The translations under genes and the position numbers were made by a program. The notes under the pieces were generated by a model. The model was not told where the DNA came from, made no database searches, and worked only from the letters and a program-made list of their open reading frames with translations. 64,000 bases of DNA from Fibrisoma montanum (GTDB taxonomy: Bacteria; Bacteroidota; Bacteroidia; Cytophagales; Spirosomataceae): positions 434,001 through 498,000 of the forward strand of contig NZ_QXED01000004.1 of assembly GCF_003583365.1 (NCBI RefSeq). The letters are read 5' to 3'. Each line of letters opens with the position of its first letter. The stretch's first letter is position 1. Shown here in pieces: positions 54,851-63,315 of the stretch.

Positions 54851-55750
54851 ATGCAGCTCGAAATCCGTAACCTTTCCAAAACCTACTCTAATGGCGTGCA
54901 TGCCTTAAAAGGTGTGTCGCTGACGATTCCGCAGGGAATGTTTGGCCTGCTGGGGCCTAACGGAGCCGGTAAATCGTCATTAATGCGAACCATCGCTACC
55001 CTGCAGGAGGCCGACTCGGGTAGTATTCAACTGACTGGCCTGCCCGAAGGCGATATTGACGTACTGCGTCAGAAAGATGCCGTTCGGCGGGTGCTGGGGT
55101 ACCTGCCGCAGGAGTTCGGCGTTTATCCGCGCGTAACGGCCGAAACCATGCTGGACCATATCGCTACGCTGAAGGGCTTAGCCAACGCCCGCGAGCGGAA
55201 AGAGATCGTGTCCGGGCTGTTACAGAAGGTTAATCTGCATCAGGTACGTAACAAAAACCTGGGCACATTCTCGGGCGGTATGAAGCAGCGCTTCGGTATT
55301 GCGCAGGCGCTGATTGGCAACCCCCGGCTCATCATCGTCGATGAGCCAACCGCGGGCCTGGACCCTGCCGAACGAAACCGATTCCATAACCTGCTGGCCG
55401 AAATTGGCGAGAATACCATCGTAATTCTGTCAACACACATCGTTGAGGACGTAACGAATCTATGCTCCGACATGGCGATTATCTGCCTGGGTGAGGTAGT
55501 CGCGACGGGTAATCCGAACAATCTGGTCGAGGACGTACAGGGCAAGATCTGGAAGCGGTTCATTGAGAAATCGGAGCTGCCTGCCTACCGGACCAACTAC
55601 CGCGTGATTTCAACGCAGCTTAAAACCGGTAAAACGCAGATTCACGTCTATTCAGATACCCAACCAGTTGGGTTCGATCCGGTTGAAGCTGACCTGGAAG
55701 ACGTGTACTTTACGGCAATCACAGAACGGATGGACGTCGTAACGGTCTAA
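54851..55750 (+). CDS. ABC transporter ATP-binding protein
   Basis: I use the ATG at 54851 (MQLEIRNLSKTYSNGVHALK), giving 299 residues; the longer frame from 54794 adds an unlikely hydrophobic leader. All ATPase motifs are present: Walker A LLGPNGAGKSSL, signature FSGGMKQRFG, and Walker B LIIVDEPTAGLD followed by a switch histidine in LSTHIVED. The C-terminal about 80 residues form the extra domain typical of ABC-2 exporters. It pairs with the permease/peptidase fusion that begins 105 bases downstream. Confidence 0.94.
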   Translation: MQLEIRNLSKTYSNGVHALKGVSLTIPQGMFGLLGPNGAGKSSLMRTIATLQEADSGSIQLTGLPEGDIDVLRQKDAVRRVLGYLPQEFGVYPRVTAETMLDHIATLKGLANARERKEIVSGLLQKVNLHQVRNKNLGTFSGGMKQRFGIAQALIGNPRLIIVDEPTAGLDPAERNRFHNLLAEIGENTIVILSTHIVEDVTNLCSDMAIICLGEVVATGNPNNLVEDVQGKIWKRFIEKSELPAYRTNYRVISTQLKTGKTQIHVYSDTQPVGFDPVEADLEDVYFTAITERMDVVTV

Positions 55751-55767
55751 TCTAAAAGGAAGATAGC

Positions 55768-55855
55768 GGAGGAAAGGGACGAGAGGGCGCAAAGGAGTTC
55801 TCTGTCCCCTTCCTTTCCTCCCCTTCCTCCTTTCCTCCCTTTTTCCCCTTTTCTC
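55768..55855. repeat. homopurine/homopyrimidine element upstream of the ABC permease/M1 gene
   Basis: GGAGGAAAGGGA (55768-55779) faces two copies of TCCTTTCCTCC (55811-55821 and 55828-55838). An almost pure pyrimidine run then extends to the ATG at 55856. It has the same design as the element at 51980-52046. Confidence 0.65.
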
Positions 55856-58800
55856 ATGTTCCTCGAAATCTTCAAATTTGAGTTGAAGTACCGTTTCCGC
55901 CGGCCGGCGACGTATGGCTACTTCCTGCTTTTGTTTCTGCTGATGGCTCTGGTGACGGTCTATGGCAACGGGCCGGCGTCGGAGAAAACAAACGTTAACT
56001 CACCTTATGCCATCGTTAACTTTCTGTCGGTAATCGCCATCTTCGGTACGTTGCTGGGGTCTGCCATCATGGGCGTACCCGTTTACCGCGACATCGAACA
56101 TAACACCAAAACGTACTTTTTCAGCTACCCAATCAGTGAAAAGGGCTATCTGATGGGTCGGTACCTCGGGTCGTTCATAACCCTACTGTTTGTGATGTCT
56201 GGTGCCTGCGTCGGTATTGCGGTCGGCTCGGCGCTGGGGCCGGTGGCGGGTTTATCCGACAATCCGGATCGTTACGGACCTTTTGTGCTCTGGCATTACC
56301 TTCAGCCGTTTCTGACCATCGTGGTACCGACGCTGTTCTATCTGGGTTCCATTTTCTTCGGATTAGTAGCCCTGACGCGCAACGTATTTGTGACGTATGT
56401 TGGCAGCATCATTCTGTTCATCGGGTATCTGGTTGCCAGTGCCCTGGTGCAGGACATTGAACAGCGGGAGCTGGCGTCTCTGCTCGATCCATTTGCCAAC
56501 CGAACCGTGGTGGAGGCAACCCGCTACTGGACGCCACCGGAGCAAAACACCCTAACCGTTCCGCTGACCGGTACGTTGCTCTGGAACCGGCTGCTGTGGT
56601 CGGGGCTGGGGTTGCTTGTGCTGCTGTTTACTCTGTTCCGGTTCGACTTTCAGCGGTTCCTGGCCGTTAAACTGGGCAAGAAGAGCAAGGAAGATATGGT
56701 GCCCAAAGCGTCCAGGCCGCTCAGTGAGCTGCCGGTGGCACAAAAGGTATATTCGACCGGTGCGTACCTGCGGCACATGGTCAGTCTGTCGCGGGTTGAG
56801 TTCATGAACATCGTGAAGGACCCCTATTTCCTGGCTATTCTGCTCTGTGGCTTCCTGTTCCTGTTCTTCGACGGCTGGTTTGGCTTCCCCACGTTCGGGA
56901 CGCCTTCGCTGCCGCTGACGTATTACATGCTCGAAGTCAAAGACTTTAACTACATCATATTCGTTTACATCATCCTGATCTTCTACACCGGCGAAGCCGT
57001 ACACCGCGATAAGGCCGTGCGCTACGACAGCATCGCCGATGCTTTGCCAGTGCCCAACTGGCTCAGCTACGGCTCAAAGTTCATCGCACTGCTGGGCGTC
57101 TGCCTGCTGCTGGTCAACCTGGTCTGGATCAGTGGCGTAGTGAACCAGACTCTCAAGGGGTATTTCAACTACGAGTTCGGCATGTACTTCGCCGATCTGT
57201 ACGGCATTGAGTTGTGGGAGTACGTTCAACTGGCCATGTTGACGTTCTTCATCCATATTCTGGTCAATAATAAATTCACCGGGCATATCGTCTCGATCGC
57301 TGTCTGGATGGTGTTGTTTGGGGTGCGCAACTTTGCCGAGAAGGATTATAACCTGTTGTTTTACAGCTATACGCCCGGCTACCGCATTTCGGACCTGAAC
57401 GGCTTTGGGCATTTCTGGCATCCGCTCACATCGTTCAACCTGTATTGGCTACTGCTCGGCGGGGTTCTGCTGGTGTTCGGTAATCTGCTCTGGAACCGGG
57501 GAGCCGAGAGCAGCCTGAAAACCCGGTTGAAACTGGCCCGGCAACGCTTCAACACCCCCGCGGCCATGATCCTGACCATCCTGACGGTGGGCTGGCTGGG
57601 CATGGGAGCCTACATTTACCGCAACGTCAGTGTATTGAATACGTACCGAACCCCGGAAGAAAGCCGCAAGCGCCAGGCCGAGTACGAAAAGACGTATAAA
57701 AAGTACGAACGGATCTGGCAGCCCAAGGTGACCGACGTCAAGGTGGACGTGGACCTGTTCCCGACGGAGCGCTATGTCGAAGCGCAGGGTACGTTTACGA
57801 TGGTGAACAAGTCGCCCCGGCCAATCGATTCGCTGCACCTGAATGTGGGGAGCTCGGTAGCGCATTTCAAGCTTAAATCAATCACCATCGACGGAGCAAC
57901 GCCGAAACTGGTGCACAACGATACGGTCTTCCGCTATTACATCTACCAGCTACCGAAGACGTTGCAGCCGGGCGATACGGTACGCATGGTCATGTCGACC
58001 CGGGCCGAAAACCAGGGCTTCGAGAATGCTGGTTTCAGTCGTGAGATTGTCTACAACGGGAGCTTCCTGAACGACGGCGATCTGTTCCCGAAATTCGGCT
58101 ACAGTGGTCAGGGCGAACTGGACTCGGACAAGTATCGGAAAAAGTACGGCTTACCCACGAAGGACTACAGTGCGCCAAAACAGACGGATGCGTTTGGCCT
58201 GAGCAACCTGCTGTTCAACGACGATGCCGATCTCATTACGTTTGAAGGCACCGTGTCGACCGAGCCCGACCAGATTGCCATCCTGCCCGGCTATCTGCAG
58301 AAAGAGTGGGTGAAGAATGGCCCCGACGGTCGGCCCCGGAAATACTACGCCTACAAACAGGAAGGATTCATGGATTACTTCTTCAACGTGAGTTCGGCCC
58401 GCTACGCGGTTAAAAAGGAAACGTATAAAGCGCCGGACGGACAAACGGTGAACATCGAAATTTTTCACCACCCGACGCATAGCCGGAATATTGATCGGTA
58501 CAGTCAATCGGTGAAGGATGCGGTGGCGTACAACGGCAAAAACTTCCGGCCGTATCAGTACAAACAGATCCGGATTCTGGAATTTCCGCGCTACGCGGGT
58601 TTTGCGCAGTCGTTTCCCAATACGGTTCCGTACACCGAAAGCTTCGGTTGGGTAGCCGATTTCTCAAATCCCGACAAAACCGACTATGCCTACTACGTAA
58701 CGGCGCATGAGGTAGCGCACCAATGGTGGGGCCACCAGGTATGCCCGAGCTTTACGCGGGGTGCCAACCAGATTTCGGAGTCGATGGCCGAGTATGCATC

Positions 58801-59506
58801 GTTGATGGTGCTGAAGCATAAATACGGCGAAGATGTCATGCAGAGCCGGCTGAAATACTGCCTGGACCGCTACCTGTCGGGCCGCGCCAGCGAGGACAAA
58901 TTTGAAGAAACGCTGATCGAGAACGATACGCGGGCGTACGTCTGGTACGACAAAGGATCGCTGGTGTTGTATGCCCTTCAGGACATGATGGGCGAAGATC
59001 GACTGAACAAAGCATTCAGCGATTTTGCCAACAAAAATGCGTTCCTGCAAAAACCGCCGTTCCCTACGTCCGGCAAGTGGTACGGGGCCATAAAAGCCGC
59101 CGTACCCGATTCGTTGCAATACTATGTAGAGGATGCGTTTGAGAAGATCACGCTCTATGAAAACCGCATCCGAAAAGCCGAGGCTACTAAGCTGAAGGGG
59201 GATGAATACCGCGTGAAGCTGACCGTCGAGGCTAAAAAGTTATACTACGACAAGAAAGGAAACGAATCCGGCAAGGGTAAAGGCCGCGACCTGATCGAGA
59301 TCGGTATTTTCACCGCCGACACCAAGAATAAAAATGGCCAGACCCGGAAGGTACCGGTATACCTACAGAAGCACTGGCTGACACCCGGTGAACATACGCT
59401 TGAGTTTACGGTGAAAGGCCAGCCATTGAAAGCGGGAATCGACCCCTACAACAAGCTGATCGACCGCGTCTCCGACGACAACGTCATGAAGGTAGACGTG
59501 TTGTAG
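55856..59506 (+). CDS. ABC-2 permease fused to M1-family aminopeptidase
   Basis: This 1216-residue protein joins a membrane half and a peptidase half. Residues about 15-265 and 315-600 hold two ABC-2 permease-like sets of membrane segments. After a junction near 590-620 comes an M1 peptidase with its N-terminal beta domain and the zinc site HEVAHQWWGH (His951, Glu952, His955), completed by SMAEYASLM with a downstream Glu. The last about 120 residues form a beta domain. The architecture recurs in Bacteroidota and is listed as ABC transporter permease/M1 aminopeptidase. It is encoded next to its ATPase. The peptidase is probably on the periplasmic side, linking transport to peptide trimming, which is inference. 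Confidence 0.93.
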   Translation: MFLEIFKFELKYRFRRPATYGYFLLLFLLMALVTVYGNGPASEKTNVNSPYAIVNFLSVIAIFGTLLGSAIMGVPVYRDIEHNTKTYFFSYPISEKGYLMGRYLGSFITLLFVMSGACVGIAVGSALGPVAGLSDNPDRYGPFVLWHYLQPFLTIVVPTLFYLGSIFFGLVALTRNVFVTYVGSIILFIGYLVASALVQDIEQRELASLLDPFANRTVVEATRYWTPPEQNTLTVPLTGTLLWNRLLWSGLGLLVLLFTLFRFDFQRFLAVKLGKKSKEDMVPKASRPLSELPVAQKVYSTGAYLRHMVSLSRVEFMNIVKDPYFLAILLCGFLFLFFDGWFGFPTFGTPSLPLTYYMLEVKDFNYIIFVYIILIFYTGEAVHRDKAVRYDSIADALPVPNWLSYGSKFIALLGVCLLLVNLVWISGVVNQTLKGYFNYEFGMYFADLYGIELWEYVQLAMLTFFIHILVNNKFTGHIVSIAVWMVLFGVRNFAEKDYNLLFYSYTPGYRISDLNGFGHFWHPLTSFNLYWLLLGGVLLVFGNLLWNRGAESSLKTRLKLARQRFNTPAAMILTILTVGWLGMGAYIYRNVSVLNTYRTPEESRKRQAEYEKTYKKYERIWQPKVTDVKVDVDLFPTERYVEAQGTFTMVNKSPRPIDSLHLNVGSSVAHFKLKSITIDGATPKLVHNDTVFRYYIYQLPKTLQPGDTVRMVMSTRAENQGFENAGFSREIVYNGSFLNDGDLFPKFGYSGQGELDSDKYRKKYGLPTKDYSAPKQTDAFGLSNLLFNDDADLITFEGTVSTEPDQIAILPGYLQKEWVKNGPDGRPRKYYAYKQEGFMDYFFNVSSARYAVKKETYKAPDGQTVNIEIFHHPTHSRNIDRYSQSVKDAVAYNGKNFRPYQYKQIRILEFPRYAGFAQSFPNTVPYTESFGWVADFSNPDKTDYAYYVTAHEVAHQWWGHQVCPSFTRGANQISESMAEYASLMVLKHKYGEDVMQSRLKYCLDRYLSGRASEDKFEETLIENDTRAYVWYDKGSLVLYALQDMMGEDRLNKAFSDFANKNAFLQKPPFPTSGKWYGAIKAAVPDSLQYYVEDAFEKITLYENRIRKAEATKLKGDEYRVKLTVEAKKLYYDKKGNESGKGKGRDLIEIGIFTADTKNKNGQTRKVPVYLQKHWLTPGEHTLEFTVKGQPLKAGIDPYNKLIDRVSDDNVMKVDVL

Positions 59507-59546
59507 TCGCTATGACGGCGTTCGGCTCTAGTCCGTATGCCTGCCA

Positions 59547-59588
59547 AAGCCGCCCGCTGCCGGGAGATAGGTAGCGGGCGGTTTGTTT
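59547..59588 (+). terminator. rho-independent terminator after the ABC/M1 gene
   Basis: CCGCCCGCT (59550-59558) pairs with AGCGGGCGG (59573-59581), followed by TTTGTTTT. A reading frame that appears to start at 59537 runs through this hairpin, which is one reason to place the next gene's start at 59669. Confidence 0.8.
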
Positions 59589-59643
59589 TGGGACCGACTG
59601 GAATGGCCAGCAAGTCCGACTCACGCGAACGAAACGAATTTTG

Positions 59644-59651
59644 TAAATTTG
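59644..59651 (+). promoter_or_regulatory. possible Bacteroidota -7 promoter box (TAAATTTG)
   Basis: TAAATTTG fits TAnnTTTG and lies 17 bases before the ATG at 59669, just after a terminator. No good -33 TTG is seen, so support is moderate at best. Confidence 0.4.
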
Positions 59652-59668
59652 CCTCAAATTCAATCATC

Positions 59669-61228
59669 ATGTTCAAATACGCTCTGGCTACGCTGTTGTC
59701 TGGCTTCGTACTGACAGCGGCATCAGCCCAGTCAACATCTAAACCCACGGGTAAGCAGCCGGGTCGGCTGGCTCCACCCCGCCCCATGGCCCCCGTTGCC
59801 AAATTGCCTGAATCATCAATTACACGTGCCGAAGTGGAGGCACATACCCGCTTTCTGGCTTCCGACGAATTGCAGGGCCGCCGAACCGGTGAGCCGGGCA
59901 ACTGGATTGCGGCCCGCTACCTTGCCGAGCAGTTCCGAGAACTGGGCCTGAAACCGGCTCCGGGTCAGAGCAACTACCTTCAGACGATTGAGCTCGAACG
60001 GGTTGTACCCGCTCGCTCGGCTACGCTGCAGATTGGCAGCACTACGCTGGAACTGGGTAAAGACCTGGTGGTGATGGCCGGCGGACCGATTGACGCAACC
60101 GGTGAGGTGGTGTATGTCGGCTACGGTCTGACCGATGGCGAAGATGGCTACAAAGGGCAGGACGTAAAGGGCAAGATTGTGGTGGCGCAGGGGGGCTCAC
60201 CCGATGCCAAGGGGCCACGTGAACTATTCAACGCATCGAACACGAAACGGAAGCTGGCGAGCGAAAAGGGAGCCGCAGCCCTGCTCGAGCTGTATAGTGA
60301 ATCAATTCCCTGGGGATTCGTAAATCAGTATTTCAACCGCGAACAGGTGGCAATACCCGTAACGGCCGGTGGGGCCGGGGCCGGACTGTCGCATGTCTGG
60401 GTGAACAACGCTAACAACCAGTACAAGCAACTGAAGGATCCGGGTCAGCGCATAACGCTTCGCAGCTCGGGCCGAACCCGAACGAGCGTAACCTCCGCGA
60501 ACGTAGCGGGCCTGATTGAGGGAACGGATCCTAAACTGAAAGATGAGTATGTATTGCTGACGGCCCATTTCGATCACGTCGGCGTCGGCAAACAAGGTGG
60601 GCAGTCCTATTCGCCTTCCGATAGTATTTTCAACGGTGCCCGCGACAATGCGTTCGGAACAGTGGCGTTGTTAACGGCCGCCAAATCACTTAGTGAGCAG
60701 CGCCCCAAACGGTCGGTACTCGTTGTGGCCCTGACGGGTGAAGAAGTGGGCTTGCTGGGAAGCCGGTATTATGCCGAACACCCGCTGGTGCCGTTGAAGC
60801 AGACGGTGTTTAACCTGAATACCGACGGGGCCGGCTACAACGATACAACGATTGTGTCGGTTATTGGCCTGGAGCGTACAGGCGCCAAGACCGAAATCGA
60901 AACGGCAGCCAAGGCCTTTGGTCTGGAGGTGTTTGCCGAGCCGGCTCCCGAACAGGGGTTGTTCGATCGGTCGGACAACGTAAATTTCGCGATTAAGGGT
61001 ATTCCGGCCCCCACATTCTCACCGGGTTTCAAAAGCTTCGACGAGGCTATCGCGAAGTATTATCACCAGGCCATCGATAACCCTGAATCGCTCGACTACG
61101 GGTACGTGCTTAAGTTCTGCCAGGCGTATGCGCACGCGGCCCGTCTGATTGCCAACCGTCCGAACCGGCCACAATGGTCGCCCGGCGATAAGTATGAACC
61201 AGCGGCTAAAGCCTTGTATGGTTTATAA
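59669..61228 (+). CDS. secreted M28-family peptidase
   Basis: Read from the ATG at 59669, the protein is 519 residues and starts with a signal peptide (MFKYALATLLSGFVLTAASA). After the opening ITRAEVEAHTRFLASDELQG a PA-like insert spans about 120-250. The zinc-site motifs follow: LTAHFDHVGVG (about 297-307), GARDNAFGTVAL, ALTGEEVGLLGSRYYAEHP and NLNTDGAGYND. It should be a periplasmic or surface zinc aminopeptidase. It follows the ABC/M1 fusion, so two peptidases of different families are neighbours, but a terminator between them suggests separate transcription. Confidence 0.92.
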   Translation: MFKYALATLLSGFVLTAASAQSTSKPTGKQPGRLAPPRPMAPVAKLPESSITRAEVEAHTRFLASDELQGRRTGEPGNWIAARYLAEQFRELGLKPAPGQSNYLQTIELERVVPARSATLQIGSTTLELGKDLVVMAGGPIDATGEVVYVGYGLTDGEDGYKGQDVKGKIVVAQGGSPDAKGPRELFNASNTKRKLASEKGAAALLELYSESIPWGFVNQYFNREQVAIPVTAGGAGAGLSHVWVNNANNQYKQLKDPGQRITLRSSGRTRTSVTSANVAGLIEGTDPKLKDEYVLLTAHFDHVGVGKQGGQSYSPSDSIFNGARDNAFGTVALLTAAKSLSEQRPKRSVLVVALTGEEVGLLGSRYYAEHPLVPLKQTVFNLNTDGAGYNDTTIVSVIGLERTGAKTEIETAAKAFGLEVFAEPAPEQGLFDRSDNVNFAIKGIPAPTFSPGFKSFDEAIAKYYHQAIDNPESLDYGYVLKFCQAYAHAARLIANRPNRPQWSPGDKYEPAAKALYGL

Positions 61229-61233
61229 CAGTC

Positions 61234-61270
61234 GGTGATACTGGCGTACGCTTCATACGCCAGTATCACC
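61234..61270 (+). terminator. hairpin after the M28 peptidase gene
   Basis: GGTGATACTGGCGTA (61234-61248) and its exact complement (61256-61270) form a 15-bp stem with a 7-base loop, 6 bases after the stop. It lacks a strong T run, so it may be a terminator or an mRNA 3'-end stabiliser. Confidence 0.65.
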
Positions 61271-61326
61271 TTCGATCAAACTAATCACTGACCCGAAACG
61301 TTATCGTTTTGTAACGAGACACCAAC

Positions 61327-61557
61327 ATGCTTATCAAATATCTCTTTATCGCTTTCCTGATTATTGCATTTGTTCCACCCGTGCGTCGGTTTGTGTTCTA
61401 TCTGCTGGTAGGGCGGCAATTGGTAAAGGAACAGAAGCGACAGCAGCCGTTTGGCAAGCGCCGGGAAGGTGATGTTCGCGTGGATAGTAAAACCCCAAAA
61501 TCGGACGGAACAACGTTCAAAGGGGGCGAATACGTTGATTACGAAGAAGTCAAGTAA
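61327..61557 (+). CDS. DUF4834 family small protein
   Basis: This 76-residue protein has one N-terminal membrane segment (MLIKYLFIAFLIIAFVPPVR). A basic middle part follows, and the conserved family end is KGGEYVDYEEVK. This is the pattern of the Bacteroidota DUF4834 family, whose function is unknown. The length is normal for the family. The stop codon touches the end of the convergent lipoprotein gene, with no gap between them. Confidence 0.88.
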   Translation: MLIKYLFIAFLIIAFVPPVRRFVFYLLVGRQLVKEQKRQQPFGKRREGDVRVDSKTPKSDGTTFKGGEYVDYEEVK

Positions 61558-61959
61558 CTACTGCTGCTCGTATTCAACCCGGTACTTCGCGGCTACCCCT
61601 TTCAGTACGTAGCCGTTGGCGGTCATTGACGTATAGTAGCTATATTGCACATCGACCAGCGCATCAGCGCCGAGGTTTTTGGCCTGTAGCGACATTCGGG
61701 CCAGTAGCAGTTCCTTCTCCTGCATGTTGTTTCCCCGTTTCACCATGCGTCGGTTTACCATCTGCTGAGCCACAACGGGGGTTTCGTTCTTGATCTCCAG
61801 TTCCCGCAGCGGAACAAAAGGCCGTTCGGGCCGTTCGTTGGTGTAGAAAATATCGACGGGGTAGTTTGGCCGATTCTGCAGGTAAACAATCGGCCGGAAG
61901 CAGCCCGCCAGAGCGCTGCTCAGCAACAAACCAACAATTAATTTCGTACTTGTTTTCAT
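61558..61959 (-). CDS. small lipoprotein, YbjQ-like motif
   Basis: A 133-residue protein with a lipoprotein signal ending in the lipobox SSALAGC (Cys at 20). The mature part includes VAQQMVNRRMVKRGNNMQEK and LGADALVDVQYSYYTSMTAN. The last segment, 'ADALVDVQY', resembles the core of YbjQ/DUF4156-type envelope proteins. Function is not established. It lies 33 bases downstream of purN on the same strand and may share its transcript. Confidence 0.78.
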   Translation of the reverse strand: MKTSTKLIVGLLLSSALAGCFRPIVYLQNRPNYPVDIFYTNERPERPFVPLRELEIKNETPVVAQQMVNRRMVKRGNNMQEKELLLARMSLQAKNLGADALVDVQYSYYTSMTANGYVLKGVAAKYRVEYEQQ

Positions 61960-61992
61960 GGTTTGATCGACCTGATGGGTTTCGGTTGATGG

Positions 61993-62565
61993 TTACAGGG
62001 CAGCTACCAGGTCGGCAATAACCCGCGGGTAGTGCTCATGTTCCAGTTTCTGCACGTTGCGTGCTACATCCTCGGGCGAATCCGTCGGCGTAACCGGACA
62101 GCGGGCCTGGAAAATAACCTGCCCTTCGTCGTATCGCTCGTTGACGTAGTGGATCGTAATGCCGGACTCCGTTTCGCCGGCGGCAACGACCGCTTCGTGA
62201 ACAAAATGCCCGTACATACCTTTTCCCCCGAATTTAGGTAATAAAGCCGGATGAATGTTAATAATGCGGTTTGGAAATGCCTGAACCAGTTCCGATGGCA
62301 TAAGCCACATGAAACCAGCCAGTACGATCAGGTCGATCTGTTGCTCCTGCAACAAACGGATCACCCGGCTGCTTTCGTAAAACGTAGTTCGATCGAACAG
62401 GAGCACCGGAATATGAAGCCGCCGGGCGCGGTCGATAACCCCGGCTTTTGGGCTGTTTGAGAGAATCAGTGTAATCTCAACATCCGTGCTGTTGGTAAGG
62501 TGCTCCGCGATTTTTTCAGCGTTTGAACCGGAGCCGGAGGCAAAAATGGCAATTCGTCTGGTCAT
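61993..62565 (-). CDS. purN: phosphoribosylglycinamide formyltransferase
   Basis: The 190-residue cytosolic enzyme transfers a formyl group from 10-formyltetrahydrofolate to GAR in purine synthesis. It opens RRIAIFASGSGSNAEKIAEH, the phosphate-binding loop. The catalytic block is IINIHPALLPKFGGKGMYGH, with the Asn and His of the active site, and the catalytic Asp is in NERYDEGQVIFQ. The length is normal for PurN. It is divergent from the LolD-like ATPase gene. Confidence 0.96.
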   Translation of the reverse strand: MTRRIAIFASGSGSNAEKIAEHLTNSTDVEITLILSNSPKAGVIDRARRLHIPVLLFDRTTFYESSRVIRLLQEQQIDLIVLAGFMWLMPSELVQAFPNRIINIHPALLPKFGGKGMYGHFVHEAVVAAGETESGITIHYVNERYDEGQVIFQARCPVTPTDSPEDVARNVQKLEHEHYPRVIADLVAAL

Positions 62566-62659
62566 TGAGCAGCGGTTGGCGGTCGAGGAATAATTGTCAG
62601 GATGAGGTGATACACTGACTTACGACCATCGACTGACCGGCGAAATTACAACTTTTGTC

Positions 62660-62667
62660 TATTTTTG
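62660..62667 (+). promoter_or_regulatory. possible Bacteroidota -7 promoter box (TATTTTTG)
   Basis: TATTTTTG fits TAnnTTTG and lies 21 bases before the ATG at 62689. No -33 TTG is seen at the standard spacing. Confidence 0.35.
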
Positions 62668-62688
62668 TCGGTAGTAGTCCTGACTCCG

Positions 62689-63315
62689 ATGCTGGCAACC
62701 AATCAACTTACGTTTCAATACTCATCTGTCAAGCGGTTTGCGTTTCCCGACGTTCGCTGCGCTGACCGGGAAGCCCTGCTAATTCTGGGGCGGTCGGGAA
62801 CGGGCAAAACGACCTTCCTGCATTTGCTGGCCCTGTTGCTGAAACCCAATAGCGGTTCGGTCACCATCAATCAGACGGATCTGACTCAGCTCAGCCCGGC
62901 TCAAACGGCTGCCTTCCGGGCTAAGCACGTGGGCATCGTTTACCAGAAGCCCCATTTTGTCAGTTCGTTGTCCGTCCTGGATAATCTGTTGCTGGCAAAC
63001 TACCTGGCTGGTCAGCCGCAGAACAGGGAGCGCGCCCGGCAGCTGGCCGCTCAACTGGGTTTTGGCGACCATCTGGCCAAAAAGACGCACCAGCTTAGTC
63101 AGGGTGAACAACAGCGGGTCAGCATCGCCCGGGCGGTTATGAATCAGCCGCAGGTGATTCTGGCCGACGAGCCTACGTCCAGCCTCGACGACGAGAACAC
63201 AGACCGCGTAGTCCGTTTGTTGCGTGAACAATCCGAACAGATTGGTGCCAGCCTGATCGTTGTTACGCACGACCAGCGGCTAAAAGATGTCTTTCAAAAC
63301 CGAATTGAACTGTAA
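62689..63315 (+). CDS. ABC transporter ATP-binding protein, LolD-like
   Basis: From the ATG at 62689 (MLATNQLTFQY) the protein is 208 residues; a TTG at 62665 would lie inside a promoter-like box. Motifs are Walker A LGRSGTGKTTFL, signature LSQGEQQRVSIARA, and Walker B VILADEPTSSLDDEN, with the switch His in VVTHDQR. The short single-domain form and the sequence around the signature resemble LolD/MacB-type ATPases. No permease gene is visible; one may lie elsewhere. The stop overlaps the next start (TAATG), so the cyclophilin gene is coupled to it. Confidence 0.92.
   Translation: MLATNQLTFQYSSVKRFAFPDVRCADREALLILGRSGTGKTTFLHLLALLLKPNSGSVTINQTDLTQLSPAQTAAFRAKHVGIVYQKPHFVSSLSVLDNLLLANYLAGQPQNRERARQLAAQLGFGDHLAKKTHQLSQGEQQRVSIARAVMNQPQVILADEPTSSLDDENTDRVVRLLREQSEQIGASLIVVTHDQRLKDVFQNRIEL

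Noticed and set aside
59537-59668. 44-residue N-terminal extension of the M28 peptidase
   Set aside because: It runs through a strong terminator hairpin, and a proper signal peptide begins at the ATG at 59669.
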